From IMG/VR virus record IMGVR_UViG_3300044634_003656, positions 1-39,218 of that record: 39,218 nt of DNA. One strand, 5' to 3'. The first letter of the stretch is position 1, and each line of letters opens with the position of its first letter. The translations under genes were made by a program, and so were the position numbers. Source of the DNA: a virus. Of the stretch, positions 23,190 through 30,139 are shown piece after piece. A model generated the notes under the pieces. That model was not told the DNA's origin and searched no databases. It saw only the letters and a list, made by a program, of their open reading frames with translations.

Positions 23190-23377
23190 GTCGGTCGCTT
23201 TTGGCTAGTGTCTCCCGCCGGGGCGGAGAAGGTTTTGCACAGCGGACTTGCTATCGACAGGGCACACTCTACGCAAAAAGGCGCAACAGGCAAGCGGAAT
23301 TTTGCTTAATTTTGCGCAATGCCCGCGAATGCTGATTGGAGCTTGATTTGCGGGCGATGGTTTGCGCATGTAAAACC
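23190..23377. promoter_or_regulatory. Divergent control gap with TTGCGC motifs
   Basis: A gap between the leftward cassette and the rightward 23378 gene. It contains GCGCAA (23281-23286), the palindrome TTGCGCAA (23312-23319) and TTGCGCA (23362-23368), with a local AT-rich stretch (TTTTGCTTAATTTTGC). These are plausible operator half-sites for divergent promoters. I cannot assign convincing -35/-10 boxes. The hairpin of the orphan terminator lies directly left. Confidence 0.4.
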
Positions 23378-23782
23378 ATGCGAACGATCCGTTTTTGCGC
23401 GGTTTTGGTGTCGGGCTGCGCAGTTTTTGCCGTGGGTGTTGCCGTCGGTGGAGCCGGGCAGGGGCTCCAGCGGTATCAGATCGTGACTCACTCGGGGCAG
23501 GCGGCGGGGATTTCGCACCGGCTCGACCGTTGGACGGGGGAAACGTGGGTGTGCATGCCTGCAGTACACCCGGGGAGCCGTTGGCAGTGGCATCCCATGC
23601 CCGTGGCCGGATACCCGTGGGAGGCGGCGCAACCCGTCGCGGCGCAGCCTGTGCCTCCGGCTCTCCCGCAGTCATCTGGCAACGTGCAGTTTTTACCGAC
23701 ACCGCCGCCGATGGATGGGGCGATCCGGATCCAAAACGGCCACAGCTACCGATACAACGCGGCAACGGGGCGCTGGGAATAG
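23378..23782 (+). CDS. Putative lipoprotein/exported protein with QNGxxYRY C-terminus
   Basis: A 134-residue protein from ATG 23378. It opens MRTIRFCAVLVSGCAVFAVG: a basic start, hydrophobic stretch and VSGC, which could be a lipobox with acylated Cys14, or the region may simply be a membrane anchor. Next is RYQIVTHSGQ...RLDRWTGETWVC, a compact beta module, a Pro/Ala/Gln-rich linker, and the terminal IRIQNGHSYRYNAATGRWE that also ends the 12254-13027 virion protein. As the first rightward gene beyond the control gap it may be expressed in the lysogen; surface proteins of prophages sometimes alter superinfection. Function unproven. Confidence 0.55.
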   Translation: MRTIRFCAVLVSGCAVFAVGVAVGGAGQGLQRYQIVTHSGQAAGISHRLDRWTGETWVCMPAVHPGSRWQWHPMPVAGYPWEAAQPVAAQPVPPALPQSSGNVQFLPTPPPMDGAIRIQNGHSYRYNAATGRWE

Positions 23783-23860
23783 CTCCGGCCCGCACACAGG
23801 GCGGCGCGGTTTGTCCGTTTTTTGGTCGCGCTTTGGCTGGCTTTGTGTTCCCCTGAACAC

Positions 23861-24052
23861 ATGCCGCGCAAGTCTGCCCGCATATCCCTGCCCCCTGAAT
23901 TTGTCGCCGCGGCCAGTCGCTACGGTATTGCCCCGGACGTGCTCGCGCTGCGCGTGCTGGCAGCCTGGTCAGCCGATCCGCCCGAGGAGCTCACAATACG
24001 GGCGGCCGTTTGTGCGCGGCGTCGACGACGAGCTGAGCGATGTCGTAGTTGA
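23861..24052 (+). CDS. Small protein with ribbon-helix-helix-like segment
   Basis: A 63-residue protein: MPRKSARISLPPEFVAAASR then GIAPDVLALRVLAAWSADPP and a very basic end (CARRRRRAERCRS). The first 45 residues fit a short basic strand plus two helices as in RHH DNA-binding proteins. Its last ~60 bases overlap the convergent 23991-24230 gene on the other strand. Real but of modest certainty; the basic tail may be an out-of-constraint extension. Confidence 0.45.
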   Translation: MPRKSARISLPPEFVAAASRYGIAPDVLALRVLAAWSADPPEELTIRAAVCARRRRRAERCRS

Positions 24053-24230
24053 CTCGCGCTAGGTCCTCCAGGCCTACGCGGGCGGCCAACCGCAACACGT
24101 CGGCCCGAGAGATGCCCATGATCTCCGCAACGTCCTCCATGCGTTGTAACAGCGCCTCCGGAAGTATCACAGGGATCGGCTTGCCCGCCGGTCTCGGGTC
24201 AGGTCTGCGCCGTGGCGTTTTTTGTGTCAT
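23991..24230 (-). CDS. Ribbon-helix-helix-like DNA-binding protein
   Basis: A 79-residue leftward gene. After a basic, Pro-rich N-terminus it has PIPVILPEALLQRMEDVAEI and MGISRADVLRLAARVGLEDL, i.e. a beta strand, helix, turn with GIS, helix: the RHH (CopG/Arc) pattern, where the strand would contact DNA. It is divergent from the rightward RHH-like gene at 24314 across an 83-base gap containing an inverted repeat, the arrangement of a two-regulator switch. It overlaps the 3' end of the 23861 gene by 62 bases. Confidence 0.55.
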   Translation of the reverse strand: MTQKTPRRRPDPRPAGKPIPVILPEALLQRMEDVAEIMGISRADVLRLAARVGLEDLARVNYDIAQLVVDAAHKRPPVL

Positions 24231-24281
24231 AGCCAGTCAAAAATAGCACCTAGCGAGCCGTTGCGCATCATTTTGGTTGCG

Positions 24282-24310
24282 CCGGGTGTCCACGAAACGT
24301 ATACACCCGG
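24282..24310. promoter_or_regulatory. Inverted repeat, candidate operator between divergent RHH genes
   Basis: CCGGGTGT (24282-24289) and ACACCCGG (24303-24310) are perfect inverted copies 13 bases apart, ending 4 bases before ATG 24314. The gap also has TTGCGC at 24261 and 24277. Dimeric RHH proteins bind such symmetric sites; in mRNA the same sequence would form a hairpin covering the start of 24314. Confidence 0.5.
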
Positions 24311-24313
24311 GCC

Positions 24314-24493
24314 ATGAGCAAAACGCACAACCGGCCCATGACCATCCGGATCGCGCCGGACCAGTATGAGCGACTCCGCGCAGAGTCCGACCGCACGGGG
24401 CTGTCCGTGCAGGACATCGTGCGCCTGTGCATTGCCCGGTCCATTGACTCGTGGCACGCAGCACTCGCACCAACGCAGGAGGTCGCACAATGA
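24314..24493 (+). CDS. Ribbon-helix-helix protein (59 aa)
   Basis: A 59-residue protein: MSKTHNRPMTIRIAPDQYER gives the DNA-binding beta strand (RPMTIRI), and LRAESDRTGLSVQDIVRLCI gives helix-turn-helix spacing of the RHH family (CopG/Arc-like). Such small proteins act as dimeric repressors. It is the first gene of the long rightward early block and its stop overlaps the next ATG at 24490. Together with the divergent 23991 gene it is the best candidate for an early regulatory switch; an orphan antitoxin is an alternative, but no toxin gene is adjacent. Confidence 0.7.
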   Translation: MSKTHNRPMTIRIAPDQYERLRAESDRTGLSVQDIVRLCIARSIDSWHAALAPTQEVAQ

Positions 24494-24672
24494 GCGGCGG
24501 GGATGTTTTTCTGGCGGTGTTCGTGCTGGGGGCGATCACGTCGCTGCTGCGGTGGAGGCTGGATGTCGCGTGGAGAGAGGGGAACCGGCAGGGGCTCGCA
24601 ACGGGTTATTTGGACGGGCGCCGCGCAGAGCGGGCAGACCAGGAGCGCCTCCGGCAGGAGGTGGCCCGATGA
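24490..24672 (+). CDS. Small membrane protein (60 aa)
   Basis: A 60-residue protein from ATG 24490, with GGAGG at 24478-24482 properly spaced. An N-terminal hydrophobic helix (FLAVFVLGAITSLLRW) is followed by a charged helical cytoplasmic tail containing REGNRQGLATGYLDGRRAER, a G-x-x-x-G type pattern. Coupled by ATGA overlap to the genes on both sides. Function unknown. Confidence 0.55.
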   Translation: MSGGDVFLAVFVLGAITSLLRWRLDVAWREGNRQGLATGYLDGRRAERADQERLRQEVAR

Positions 24673-24947
24673 GATACGCTGTTTTTTCCATGCTGGCTGC
24701 GGATGCTCCGTGGGCCATGTGTGTGGGCATGGCCATGCTCGTGAACGACGCGGAGGCCATGGCCGCTCGATCACTGGCCGAGGGGCGTGTGGTCTCGATA
24801 CGCAGCATCTCACATGCAGCGGCGCAGCAACTGGCCTCGCTGGACACCTGGTGCGCATGGGTGCGGGCCAACGAATTGCCGGGGATCGAGTTTTTGCCCG
24901 TCCTCAATCGTCACGGATGGCCGCTGGACGAGGAGGGCGAGCGATGA
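24669..24947 (+). CDS. Hypothetical protein (92 aa)
   Basis: A 92-residue protein, MRYAVFSMLAADAPWAMCVG at the start, with EGRVVSIRSISHAAAQQLAS in the middle. The latter resembles a segment of the next gene's product (GEAVSLRSLEAMDARQRLSI), including the V-S-(I/L)-R-S core, so the two neighbours may be diverged paralogues. It overlaps its neighbours by 4 bases each. No known domain. Confidence 0.5.
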   Translation: MRYAVFSMLAADAPWAMCVGMAMLVNDAEAMAARSLAEGRVVSIRSISHAAAQQLASLDTWCAWVRANELPGIEFLPVLNRHGWPLDEEGER

Positions 24948-25180
24948 TGTTTCTCCTTTTTGCCTCTTACGGGGGCGACACCGGTTTTTTTGTGGGCTCG
25001 TTTTTCGACCGAGCCGACGCGTTGACGGTGGCCCAGAGTCGGAAATCAGCCGGTGAGGCCGTTTCTCTGCGGTCCCTGGAGGCCATGGACGCCCGGCAGC
25101 GGCTCTCCATTATGGCCGGAGCGGCACGGGCATTTTTTTCGCCCATGGCAACCCTCCCAGGTGAGGAGGTGCCGCTGTGA
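24944..25180 (+). CDS. Hypothetical protein (78 aa), possible paralogue of its neighbour
   Basis: A 78-residue protein, MMFLLFASYGGDTGFFVGSF at the start; residues ~22-55 (RADALTVAQSRKSAGEAVSL onward) align by eye with the equivalent part of the 24669 product. ATG 24944 overlaps the previous stop; a second ATG at 24947 is also possible. The gene contains two runs of seven T (near 24982 and 25131). Its stop overlaps GTG 25177. Function unknown. Confidence 0.5.
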   Translation: MMFLLFASYGGDTGFFVGSFFDRADALTVAQSRKSAGEAVSLRSLEAMDARQRLSIMAGAARAFFSPMATLPGEEVPL

Positions 25181-25380
25181 GCCGGGCACCCGCCATTGAG
25201 GGGCTGGAGATGATGTACACCCCCGCGCAGATCGCGGCCGTGTATCAGCTCCACCCGAGAACGATCTCACGGGAGATCCAGCGCGGGAATCTCCGGGCCG
25301 AGAGCATCGGCGGAGAGCTCCGCATACCGGCCAGCGCGTTGATTGCCTGGAGGCGCAGCAACAACCCGCTCCCTAACTAG
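25177..25380 (+). CDS. MerR/excisionase-type helix-turn-helix protein
   Basis: A 67-residue protein. Start GTG 25177 is supported by GAGGAGG 8 bases upstream and the 4-base overlap with the preceding gene. The sequence MMYTPAQIAAVYQLHPRTIS then REIQRGNLRAESIGGELRIP matches the winged-helix of excisionase/helix-turn-helix family 17 proteins: 'helix-turn-helix, wing, R-IP'. Such proteins act as recombination directionality factors or small regulators. Given the integrase it could be the excisionase, but it lies 4 kb from attP and in the early block, so a regulator role is equally possible. Confidence 0.65.
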   Translation: MSRAPAIEGLEMMYTPAQIAAVYQLHPRTISREIQRGNLRAESIGGELRIPASALIAWRRSNNPLPN

Positions 25381-25385
25381 CACCC

Positions 25386-25502
25386 GTGCGGATCCTGGCC
25401 ACCCCTCCGCACCGCCTGACACTGGCGCAGCTCCAGACGCTGCGCTCACGGCCCGCCATGGCCGACGCATACGCCGCCCGTTGGCGCGTGTGCCTTTTTT
25501 AG
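25386..25502 (+). CDS. Possible small protein (38 aa), low confidence
   Basis: GTG 25386 opens a 38-codon frame ending TAG at 25502, with LTLAQLQTLRSRPAMADAYA as a helical, phage-like core. There is no clear Shine-Dalgarno. It starts 5 bases after the HTH gene and ends in a T6 run, so the T-run could instead be part of a weak transcription stop. The rest of the gap to 25550 is T-rich and shows no other frame. Confidence 0.25.
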   Translation: MRILATPPHRLTLAQLQTLRSRPAMADAYAARWRVCLF

Positions 25503-25550
25503 CGGCTCGCCCGCCGCCGTTCATTTTTTTTGCCAATTTCCGGCCCCCTT

Positions 25551-26384
25551 ATGTCTCGACCAGAGGACAGCCTTATTGCACGACGCGCCGAGCAGGTTGC
25601 TTCCGCGCCTCCTCTTTTTTCGGAGGAGGTGCTGGATGCGCTGGCGAGTGCAGAGGCTCGGGGCGAGTTCACGGGCGAGCGCCTTTTTTCGCAGAGGCCT
25701 GACATATACAGGGCCGTGGTGGAGTTGCTCGGCCAGGGAGTTGGCGTCCGGCAGATCGCCCGGACGCTGAGAGTCAGTCACAACACGATTGCCGCCGTGC
25801 GGCATCGAGAGGGCCAGACAGTAGACACACTAAAAGAGCAGACCATTGCCACGCTGGCGCGGTTTGTGGGCGCGGCATCCGAGCGCCTTCTCGAAGAGGT
25901 GCAGACCATAAAGCTTGAGTCGCTCCCGGTGGCCCTCGGCATTGCAGCGGAGAAGCTGCTCCTGCTCTCTGGGCAGGCCACGCAGCGCATTGCGCACGTT
26001 GATGAGGCGCCACAGGTCCCAGCGTTCGCAGCCTGGCTCTCCGAGAAAAGAGCCGACGCCGTGGAGATCGAGAGCGAGACCGTTTCAATGGGTTTCTCTG
26101 GGCGGGAACGCGGACAAAGGGCCGCTGCAGCCGCGGCCGGAGACGACGCCGCGCAGGCTTCGGCGCACCCGGTTGACCAAGCTGGGCCGACGGACGGCGC
26201 AGACCGGGCCGCTGATTCGGAATCATCTGCTTTTGGTGACTTGTCCAGAGTAACACCCGCCGCTGATACACTTTTGGATGCGCCTTGCGGCTTGGAAACG
26301 GGCACGGCAGGGCAGGAAGAGGCCGCTCCTCGGCGGCGGAAACGGCAGGCCTCAGAGGGGGGGCGGGGGTCGAGCGTTTCGTGA
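25551..26384 (+). CDS. HTH-containing protein (277 aa), regulator or small-terminase candidate
   Basis: A 277-residue protein from ATG 25551 (MSRPEDSLIARRAEQVASAP). Residues ~65-90 form a helix-turn-helix: GVGVRQIARTLRVSHNTIAA then VRHREGQ, as in Hin/homeodomain-like resolvase HTHs and some small terminases. A long helical segment follows (LARFVGAASERLLEEVQTIK), then an Ala/Gly-rich, low-complexity C-terminus with basic end. The HTH followed by an oligomerising helix is compatible with a small terminase subunit, but it is far (6 kb) from TerL and sits before the replication genes, so an early transcription regulator is more likely. Two TTTTTT runs lie in the 5' part. Confidence 0.5.
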   Translation: MSRPEDSLIARRAEQVASAPPLFSEEVLDALASAEARGEFTGERLFSQRPDIYRAVVELLGQGVGVRQIARTLRVSHNTIAAVRHREGQTVDTLKEQTIATLARFVGAASERLLEEVQTIKLESLPVALGIAAEKLLLLSGQATQRIAHVDEAPQVPAFAAWLSEKRADAVEIESETVSMGFSGRERGQRAAAAAAGDDAAQASAHPVDQAGPTDGADRAADSESSAFGDLSRVTPAADTLLDAPCGLETGTAGQEEAAPRRRKRQASEGGRGSSVS

Positions 26385-26439
26385 CCCCCCCCATCCTTAG
26401 CAACCATCACCCCTTTCGAGATTTGTCACAAACGCACCC

Positions 26440-26931
26440 ATGGAAAACACCCAACTTGAACGCGACTTCGCAGAGGCCCTCGGGCTGCGCGAGGAACACA
26501 TCCGCGCCCTCCGAAAGGCGCATCTCACCGAAGGCCTCCACTGGAAAAAGGAGGGGCGGGACATTGTGATGTCCGAGGCAGGGCAGGAAAAAATCCGCGC
26601 CGTTCTGGAGCTTGAAAAAACGCCCCAAAAAAAAGACGGCGCGGAGGGGTCGCCAGTGGCGCAGGGGGACGCACAGGGCGTGTCTGACCCCGTGCCCGCT
26701 GTGGTCACCCTCTGGGTGGTTTCAAAGCCCCAGAATCCCCGCGTCCTGTGGTGCAGCGACGTGGAGCCGACGCTGTGGGTGGAAAAAAAACCGCCCGCCC
26801 TGCTCACCGTGCGGGTGAGGTCGTCTGAGAATTTCCGGCCCCGGATGGCGCTCCGGGCCCGGCCATGTCCCGTGCGCCCCAACACATTTGACCTCGAGGG
26901 CCGGTGCCCTCGCTTCCCTGGGAGATACTAA
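26440..26931 (+). CDS. Phage protein with N-terminal DNA-binding-like domain
   Basis: A 163-residue protein. The N-terminal ~55 residues, FAEALGLREEHIRALRKAHL followed by TEGLHWKKEGRDIVMSEAGQ, look like a small winged-helix recognition domain. A Lys/Gln linker contains two runs of eight A, and the C-terminal part (VLWCSDVEPTLWVEKKPPAL; DLEGRCPRFPGRY) is a compact beta region with conserved-looking W and GRCPR. I have seen this composite in uncharacterised phage proteins. It ends one base before the initiator-like gene's start context. The A8 runs are candidate slippage sites. Confidence 0.5.
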   Translation: MENTQLERDFAEALGLREEHIRALRKAHLTEGLHWKKEGRDIVMSEAGQEKIRAVLELEKTPQKKDGAEGSPVAQGDAQGVSDPVPAVVTLWVVSKPQNPRVLWCSDVEPTLWVEKKPPALLTVRVRSSENFRPRMALRARPCPVRPNTFDLEGRCPRFPGRY

Positions 26932-26932
26932 G

Positions 26933-28159
26933 ATGCAGACGAAAATTGATCCGCAAATCTGGCTAACGTGGCAGCCCTATCCCGTTGGCACGCGGATGGC
27001 CATGATCTGGATGCTGACCAACAGAGATCTGACCACCGCAGGCTTCTGCTTGGCGACAAAAGCTCAGTTTGAATTTGAGACACTGCTGGATTGGAGCCAC
27101 TTCGAGCGCGCTTGCGAGGCATTCGAAGACGAAATCTTCATCGTTCCAGAAAAACCCAAAGCCCCATCTATCCCGGATGCATCCGGGGGGCATCCCGCAT
27201 CTATCCCGCATCTATCCCGGACGCATCCCGCATCTATCCCGGATGCATCCGGGACCAATACAGCATCGGTGTTGCCCGGGGAATCGACGCCTGCGCCACT
27301 CATTGCGCGGCGGTATTGGCTCAAGAACTTCATCCGGAAACAATACGCGGAAGACGGGCCGCGCCTCTGTAAAAACAAGGTTTCTGGGGCGATCGTCCGG
27401 GCCGTTGTCGCGGCGCATAGCGAACCTTTGAAGGCGGCCGTGCTCGCCGAATACCCGTCTCTCAAGCCTCTTTTCTCTTCATTCTCCGACGAAAAAACCA
27501 ACACCTCCGGAAGCGGGATGCATCCGGGATCTATCCCGGATGCATCCCACCAGAGAGGAGAGGAGAGGAGTGGAGAGGAGAGGCATGGAGAAGAGGGAGT
27601 CCAGAGGGAGAGCCAAGAACCTCACGCACCCTCTTCTCCCGAAAATAAAAAACCCGGGGGCCCGGAGGACATCGTGCCCGCCCCGGAAGTCCTCCAGCGA
27701 CTCGGCCCGATTTTTGGCCGGCAAAAAAATGCGCGGTTCTCGGACGTCGAGGAAAACCTCGCCATGAGCCTGCACGCCAGCGAGGAGGAACTCGCCCTGG
27801 TCGAAGCCTACTACCGCGTGGCCGTGGCCGAACCCAAGGTCTTCTTTCCCAAGCGCAGCCTCTACGCACTGCTCGCAGATTTCCCCAGCCAATGCGACCG
27901 GGCTCGGGGTCACTTCGCTGAGGACCCGCTTTTTAGCCCCCAAAAAAATTCGGCGGCGGCCCCGGAACCGGAAGGCTGGCGGGAAGTCGTCTTGGCGAAA
28001 TACCCCCGGGCATTGGTGCACGAATACCGTTCCTGGTTCGACCTAAGCCGGGACATCCGTCGGGAGTTCCCGCAGTTCCCCGAGGACCGGCACCCCGCGA
28101 AAAAACCCGCCAGCGCGCCCGAACCCGCCGTCTGCGGTCCCACCCCTGCCGCCGCCTAA
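26933..28159 (+). CDS. Replication initiator / helicase-loader-like protein
   Basis: A 408-residue protein. ATG 26933 has GGAGA about 7 bases upstream. The N-terminal ~75 residues (PQIWLTWQPYPVGTRMAMIW) form a winged-helix-like domain; residues ~80-110 are a repetitive SIPDASG/HPASIPHLSR tract encoded by a DNA repeat array; a second helical part (RRYWLKNFIRKQYAEDGPRL) and, after a charged EERSGEERHGEE linker, a helical DnaD/loader-like C-terminus (FSDVEENLAMSLHASEEELA). Position directly before DnaB (with one small gene between) and the internal repeats make a lambda O-like initiator, with origin within its own gene, the best reading. No strict family motif seen. Confidence 0.55.
   Translation: MQTKIDPQIWLTWQPYPVGTRMAMIWMLTNRDLTTAGFCLATKAQFEFETLLDWSHFERACEAFEDEIFIVPEKPKAPSIPDASGGHPASIPHLSRTHPASIPDASGTNTASVLPGESTPAPLIARRYWLKNFIRKQYAEDGPRLCKNKVSGAIVRAVVAAHSEPLKAAVLAEYPSLKPLFSSFSDEKTNTSGSGMHPGSIPDASHQRGEERSGEERHGEEGVQRESQEPHAPSSPENKKPGGPEDIVPAPEVLQRLGPIFGRQKNARFSDVEENLAMSLHASEEELALVEAYYRVAVAEPKVFFPKRSLYALLADFPSQCDRARGHFAEDPLFSPQKNSAAAPEPEGWREVVLAKYPRALVHEYRSWFDLSRDIRREFPQFPEDRHPAKKPASAPEPAVCGPTPAAA
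27165..27250. repeat. Iteron-like repeat array inside initiator gene (candidate origin)
   Basis: CATCTATCCCG occurs at 27165, 27198, 27209 and 27231, interspersed with the perfect 10-base palindrome GGATGCATCC at 27175-27184 and 27241-27250. The array is in frame and encodes SIPDASG/PASIPHLSR peptides. Direct repeats within an initiator gene are typical of lambdoid origins. A second cluster lies at 27516-27547. Confidence 0.6.
27516..27618. repeat. Second GGATGCATCC cluster followed by a purine-rich tract
   Basis: GGATGCATCC recurs at 27516-27525 and 27538-27547 around ATCTATCCCG. From 27552 to about 27618 the plus strand is nearly all purine (GAGAGGAGAGGAG repeats, only a few pyrimidines). 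It encodes the Glu/Arg linker of the initiator-like protein. Such asymmetric tracts near iterons can act as unwinding or structure-forming elements; this is inference. Confidence 0.5.
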
Positions 28160-28198
28160 GGCGAAGCCCCAGGCCCCGCTGCTTTCAAAAGCCACCCT

Positions 28199-28450
28199 AT
28201 GCAAAACACCATCACCCAACTCATCGCCGACCGGCTCAACCACGCCTCCCTCAACGAAAAACCCGAGGTCGCCGCCTACATGGGCGAACTCCTGGACCGG
28301 ATCAACGCTCTGACCCCCGCCCCGGACACCCGCGTTTTCCGCATTCTGGCCAACGGCCAAACCACCCTCGCCGCCGGGGACGACGTGTTGGCCCGCCTCG
28401 CCGACGCCCTGCGCGAACCACGGCCGACGTTCTTCCTCATCACCGCATGA
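28199..28450 (+). CDS. Small hypothetical protein upstream of DnaB
   Basis: An 83-residue protein (MQNTITQLIADRLNHASLNE at the start) with two predicted helices, a short beta part (TRVFRILANGQTTLAAGDDV) and a final helix-strand. It starts without Shine-Dalgarno (CCACCCT before ATG) and its stop overlaps the DnaB ATG. A small DnaB-linked partner is suggested by coupling only. Unknown family. Confidence 0.5.
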   Translation: MQNTITQLIADRLNHASLNEKPEVAAYMGELLDRINALTPAPDTRVFRILANGQTTLAAGDDVLARLADALREPRPTFFLITA

Positions 28451-29913
28451 GCCAGCGCCTCTTCCCTGCCAGCCCGGACGCCGAAAAAGCGTTGCTCGGC
28501 TGCATGCTCATCGGGGGGCCGGACGTGATCGAGGAGGTCGCCGCGGCGCTCACCGTCGAGCATTTCCACACGCCCGGGCAAGCGGTGGTGTTCGGCGCCA
28601 TCATCGCCCTGCACACGGCCCGCAAACCGGTGGACCTCATCACCCTCACCCAACATCTGCGGGACGCGGACGAGCTGGACCTCGCGGGCGGCCCGGCCGG
28701 GGTGACCGATCTCCAACTGTTCATGCCCACGGCGGCGAACTTCGCCGAATACGTGCGGATCTTGCGGGAGAAAAACATCTTGCGGCGGATCATCAAACTC
28801 GGCACGCAGTTCAGCTCCCGGTGTTACGAGGAGCAGGACAACACCGAGGCGTTGCTGGAGGAGTTCCAGGGCGAGGCGATCGACATCGGCGGGCTCACCG
28901 CCGACGCCGAATCCCTCAAACCCATCTCCAAACAGGAGGTCATGGACGCCGTGGACCGGATTCAGGCGCGCTACAATCAGCGCGGGAAAACCTCCGGCCT
29001 GTCCACCGGGCTCAACGACCTGGACCGGATGCTCGACGGGCTCAAGCCGAAATACGTCTACGTGTTCGCGGGGCGTCCCGCCATGGGCAAAAGCGCCGCC
29101 GGGATCAACATCGCGGAGAACATCGCGCTCGGAGTGGAGGCCGTAGCCGCCACCCTCGAAAACGACCGGCGCGCCGCCGTGGCGTTGTTCGCCGTGGAGA
29201 TGACCCGCGAGCAGATCATCGACCGGCTCATCTGCGGGCGCGCCAGGATCGACATGCAACGGCTGCGCGACGGGTTTCTCGCCGACTCGGATTTCCCGAA
29301 AATCACCGCGGCGGCATCGGCCATGGTGCAGGGGCGGATCATCCTGGACGACACGGCGGGGCTGACCATCGCCCAGTTCCGGGCGCGGGCGCGGCGTGCG
29401 GTGGTCCTGCACAAGGCGAAGCTGATCGTCATCGACTACGTGCAGATCATGAAAGGGAGCTCCAAGCGGGCCCGGGACAACCGGAACCTGGAGCTGGCCG
29501 AGATCATGCAAGGCATCCGGGAAACGGCCAAACAGCTCAACGTGCCGATCATCGTGCTCGCGCAGCTCAACCGAGGCGCGGAGGAGCGGCGGGACAGCCG
29601 GCCGACGATGGCGGACCTGAAGGAGTGCGGAGCGATCGAGGAGGAGGCGCACGTTGTGGGCCTGCTGTATCGGCCGATCTACTACGCGAAGACCCAGGAG
29701 CAGCGGGAGAAGCTCCTTGAAAAATACCAAGCGGATGAAGCCGCCAACGTCTCCGACATGAACGACCTGGAGAACTACGCGGAGATAATCATCGACAAAC
29801 AACGCGACGGCGCGACGGGCACCGTGCGCCTGAATTTCTTCGGCAAAATGACCCGGTTTGAGAACCGCACCAGCAAGCTCTTCAGCAACAACCCAGACGA
29901 ACGCCAACGATAG
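28447..29913 (+). CDS. dnaB: Replicative DNA helicase, DnaB family
   Basis: A 488-residue protein with the normal DnaB layout. N-terminal helical domain: SPDAEKALLGCMLIGGPDVI and the following HTPGQAVVFGAI pattern. RecA-type domain: STGLNDLDRMLDGLKPKYVY, Walker A GRPAMGKSA (about residues 209-217), a Walker B-type strand LIVIDYVQIM (~322-331), LAQLNRGAEERRDSRPTMAD (H3/arginine region) and an I-I-D-K-QRDGATGTVRLNF end. It unwinds the fork as a hexamer. There is a ~20-residue extra segment (VEAVAATLENDRRAAVALFA) after Walker A. It overlaps the small upstream gene and follows the initiator-like gene, the expected loader-helicase order. Confidence 0.95.
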   Translation: MSQRLFPASPDAEKALLGCMLIGGPDVIEEVAAALTVEHFHTPGQAVVFGAIIALHTARKPVDLITLTQHLRDADELDLAGGPAGVTDLQLFMPTAANFAEYVRILREKNILRRIIKLGTQFSSRCYEEQDNTEALLEEFQGEAIDIGGLTADAESLKPISKQEVMDAVDRIQARYNQRGKTSGLSTGLNDLDRMLDGLKPKYVYVFAGRPAMGKSAAGINIAENIALGVEAVAATLENDRRAAVALFAVEMTREQIIDRLICGRARIDMQRLRDGFLADSDFPKITAAASAMVQGRIILDDTAGLTIAQFRARARRAVVLHKAKLIVIDYVQIMKGSSKRARDNRNLELAEIMQGIRETAKQLNVPIIVLAQLNRGAEERRDSRPTMADLKECGAIEEEAHVVGLLYRPIYYAKTQEQREKLLEKYQADEAANVSDMNDLENYAEIIIDKQRDGATGTVRLNFFGKMTRFENRTSKLFSNNPDERQR

Positions 29914-29923
29914 AAACCACCCT

Positions 29924-30139
29924 ATGACACCCGAACATCCCGAGCATCCCATTGTCACACAGTCCGCTCTCGAATGGCGCACGAAAGCGTTGCTCAGAGC
30001 GGAAAACAAAAACACGAGCGAGGAGCAATTCGAGGCGGCGCTGATGCTCAAGTCGTTTGCCATGCCGATCCTCGAAACCGCAACCAGGCTCGAACGCGAG
30101 GTGCTCCATTTCCTGAACGTCCAACGGAAAACAGAATGA
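29924..30139 (+). CDS. Small hypothetical protein (71 aa)
   Basis: A 71-residue, mostly helical protein (MTPEHPEHPIVTQSALEWRT; AMPILETATRLEREVLHFLN). Start without Shine-Dalgarno (CCACCCT before ATG), 10 bases after dnaB. Its stop overlaps ATG 30136. Function unknown; a replication-block accessory by position. Confidence 0.45.
   Translation: MTPEHPEHPIVTQSALEWRTKALLRAENKNTSEEQFEAALMLKSFAMPILETATRLEREVLHFLNVQRKTE

Noticed and set aside
23861-24493. A toxin-antitoxin pair
   Set aside because: RHH-like proteins resemble antitoxins, but no adjacent toxin-type protein was recognised and the genes are convergent/divergent rather than paired.
27165-27250. CRISPR-like short repeats
   Set aside because: Repeats are 10-11 bases, in frame, unevenly spaced, without unique spacers or cas genes; iterons fit better.
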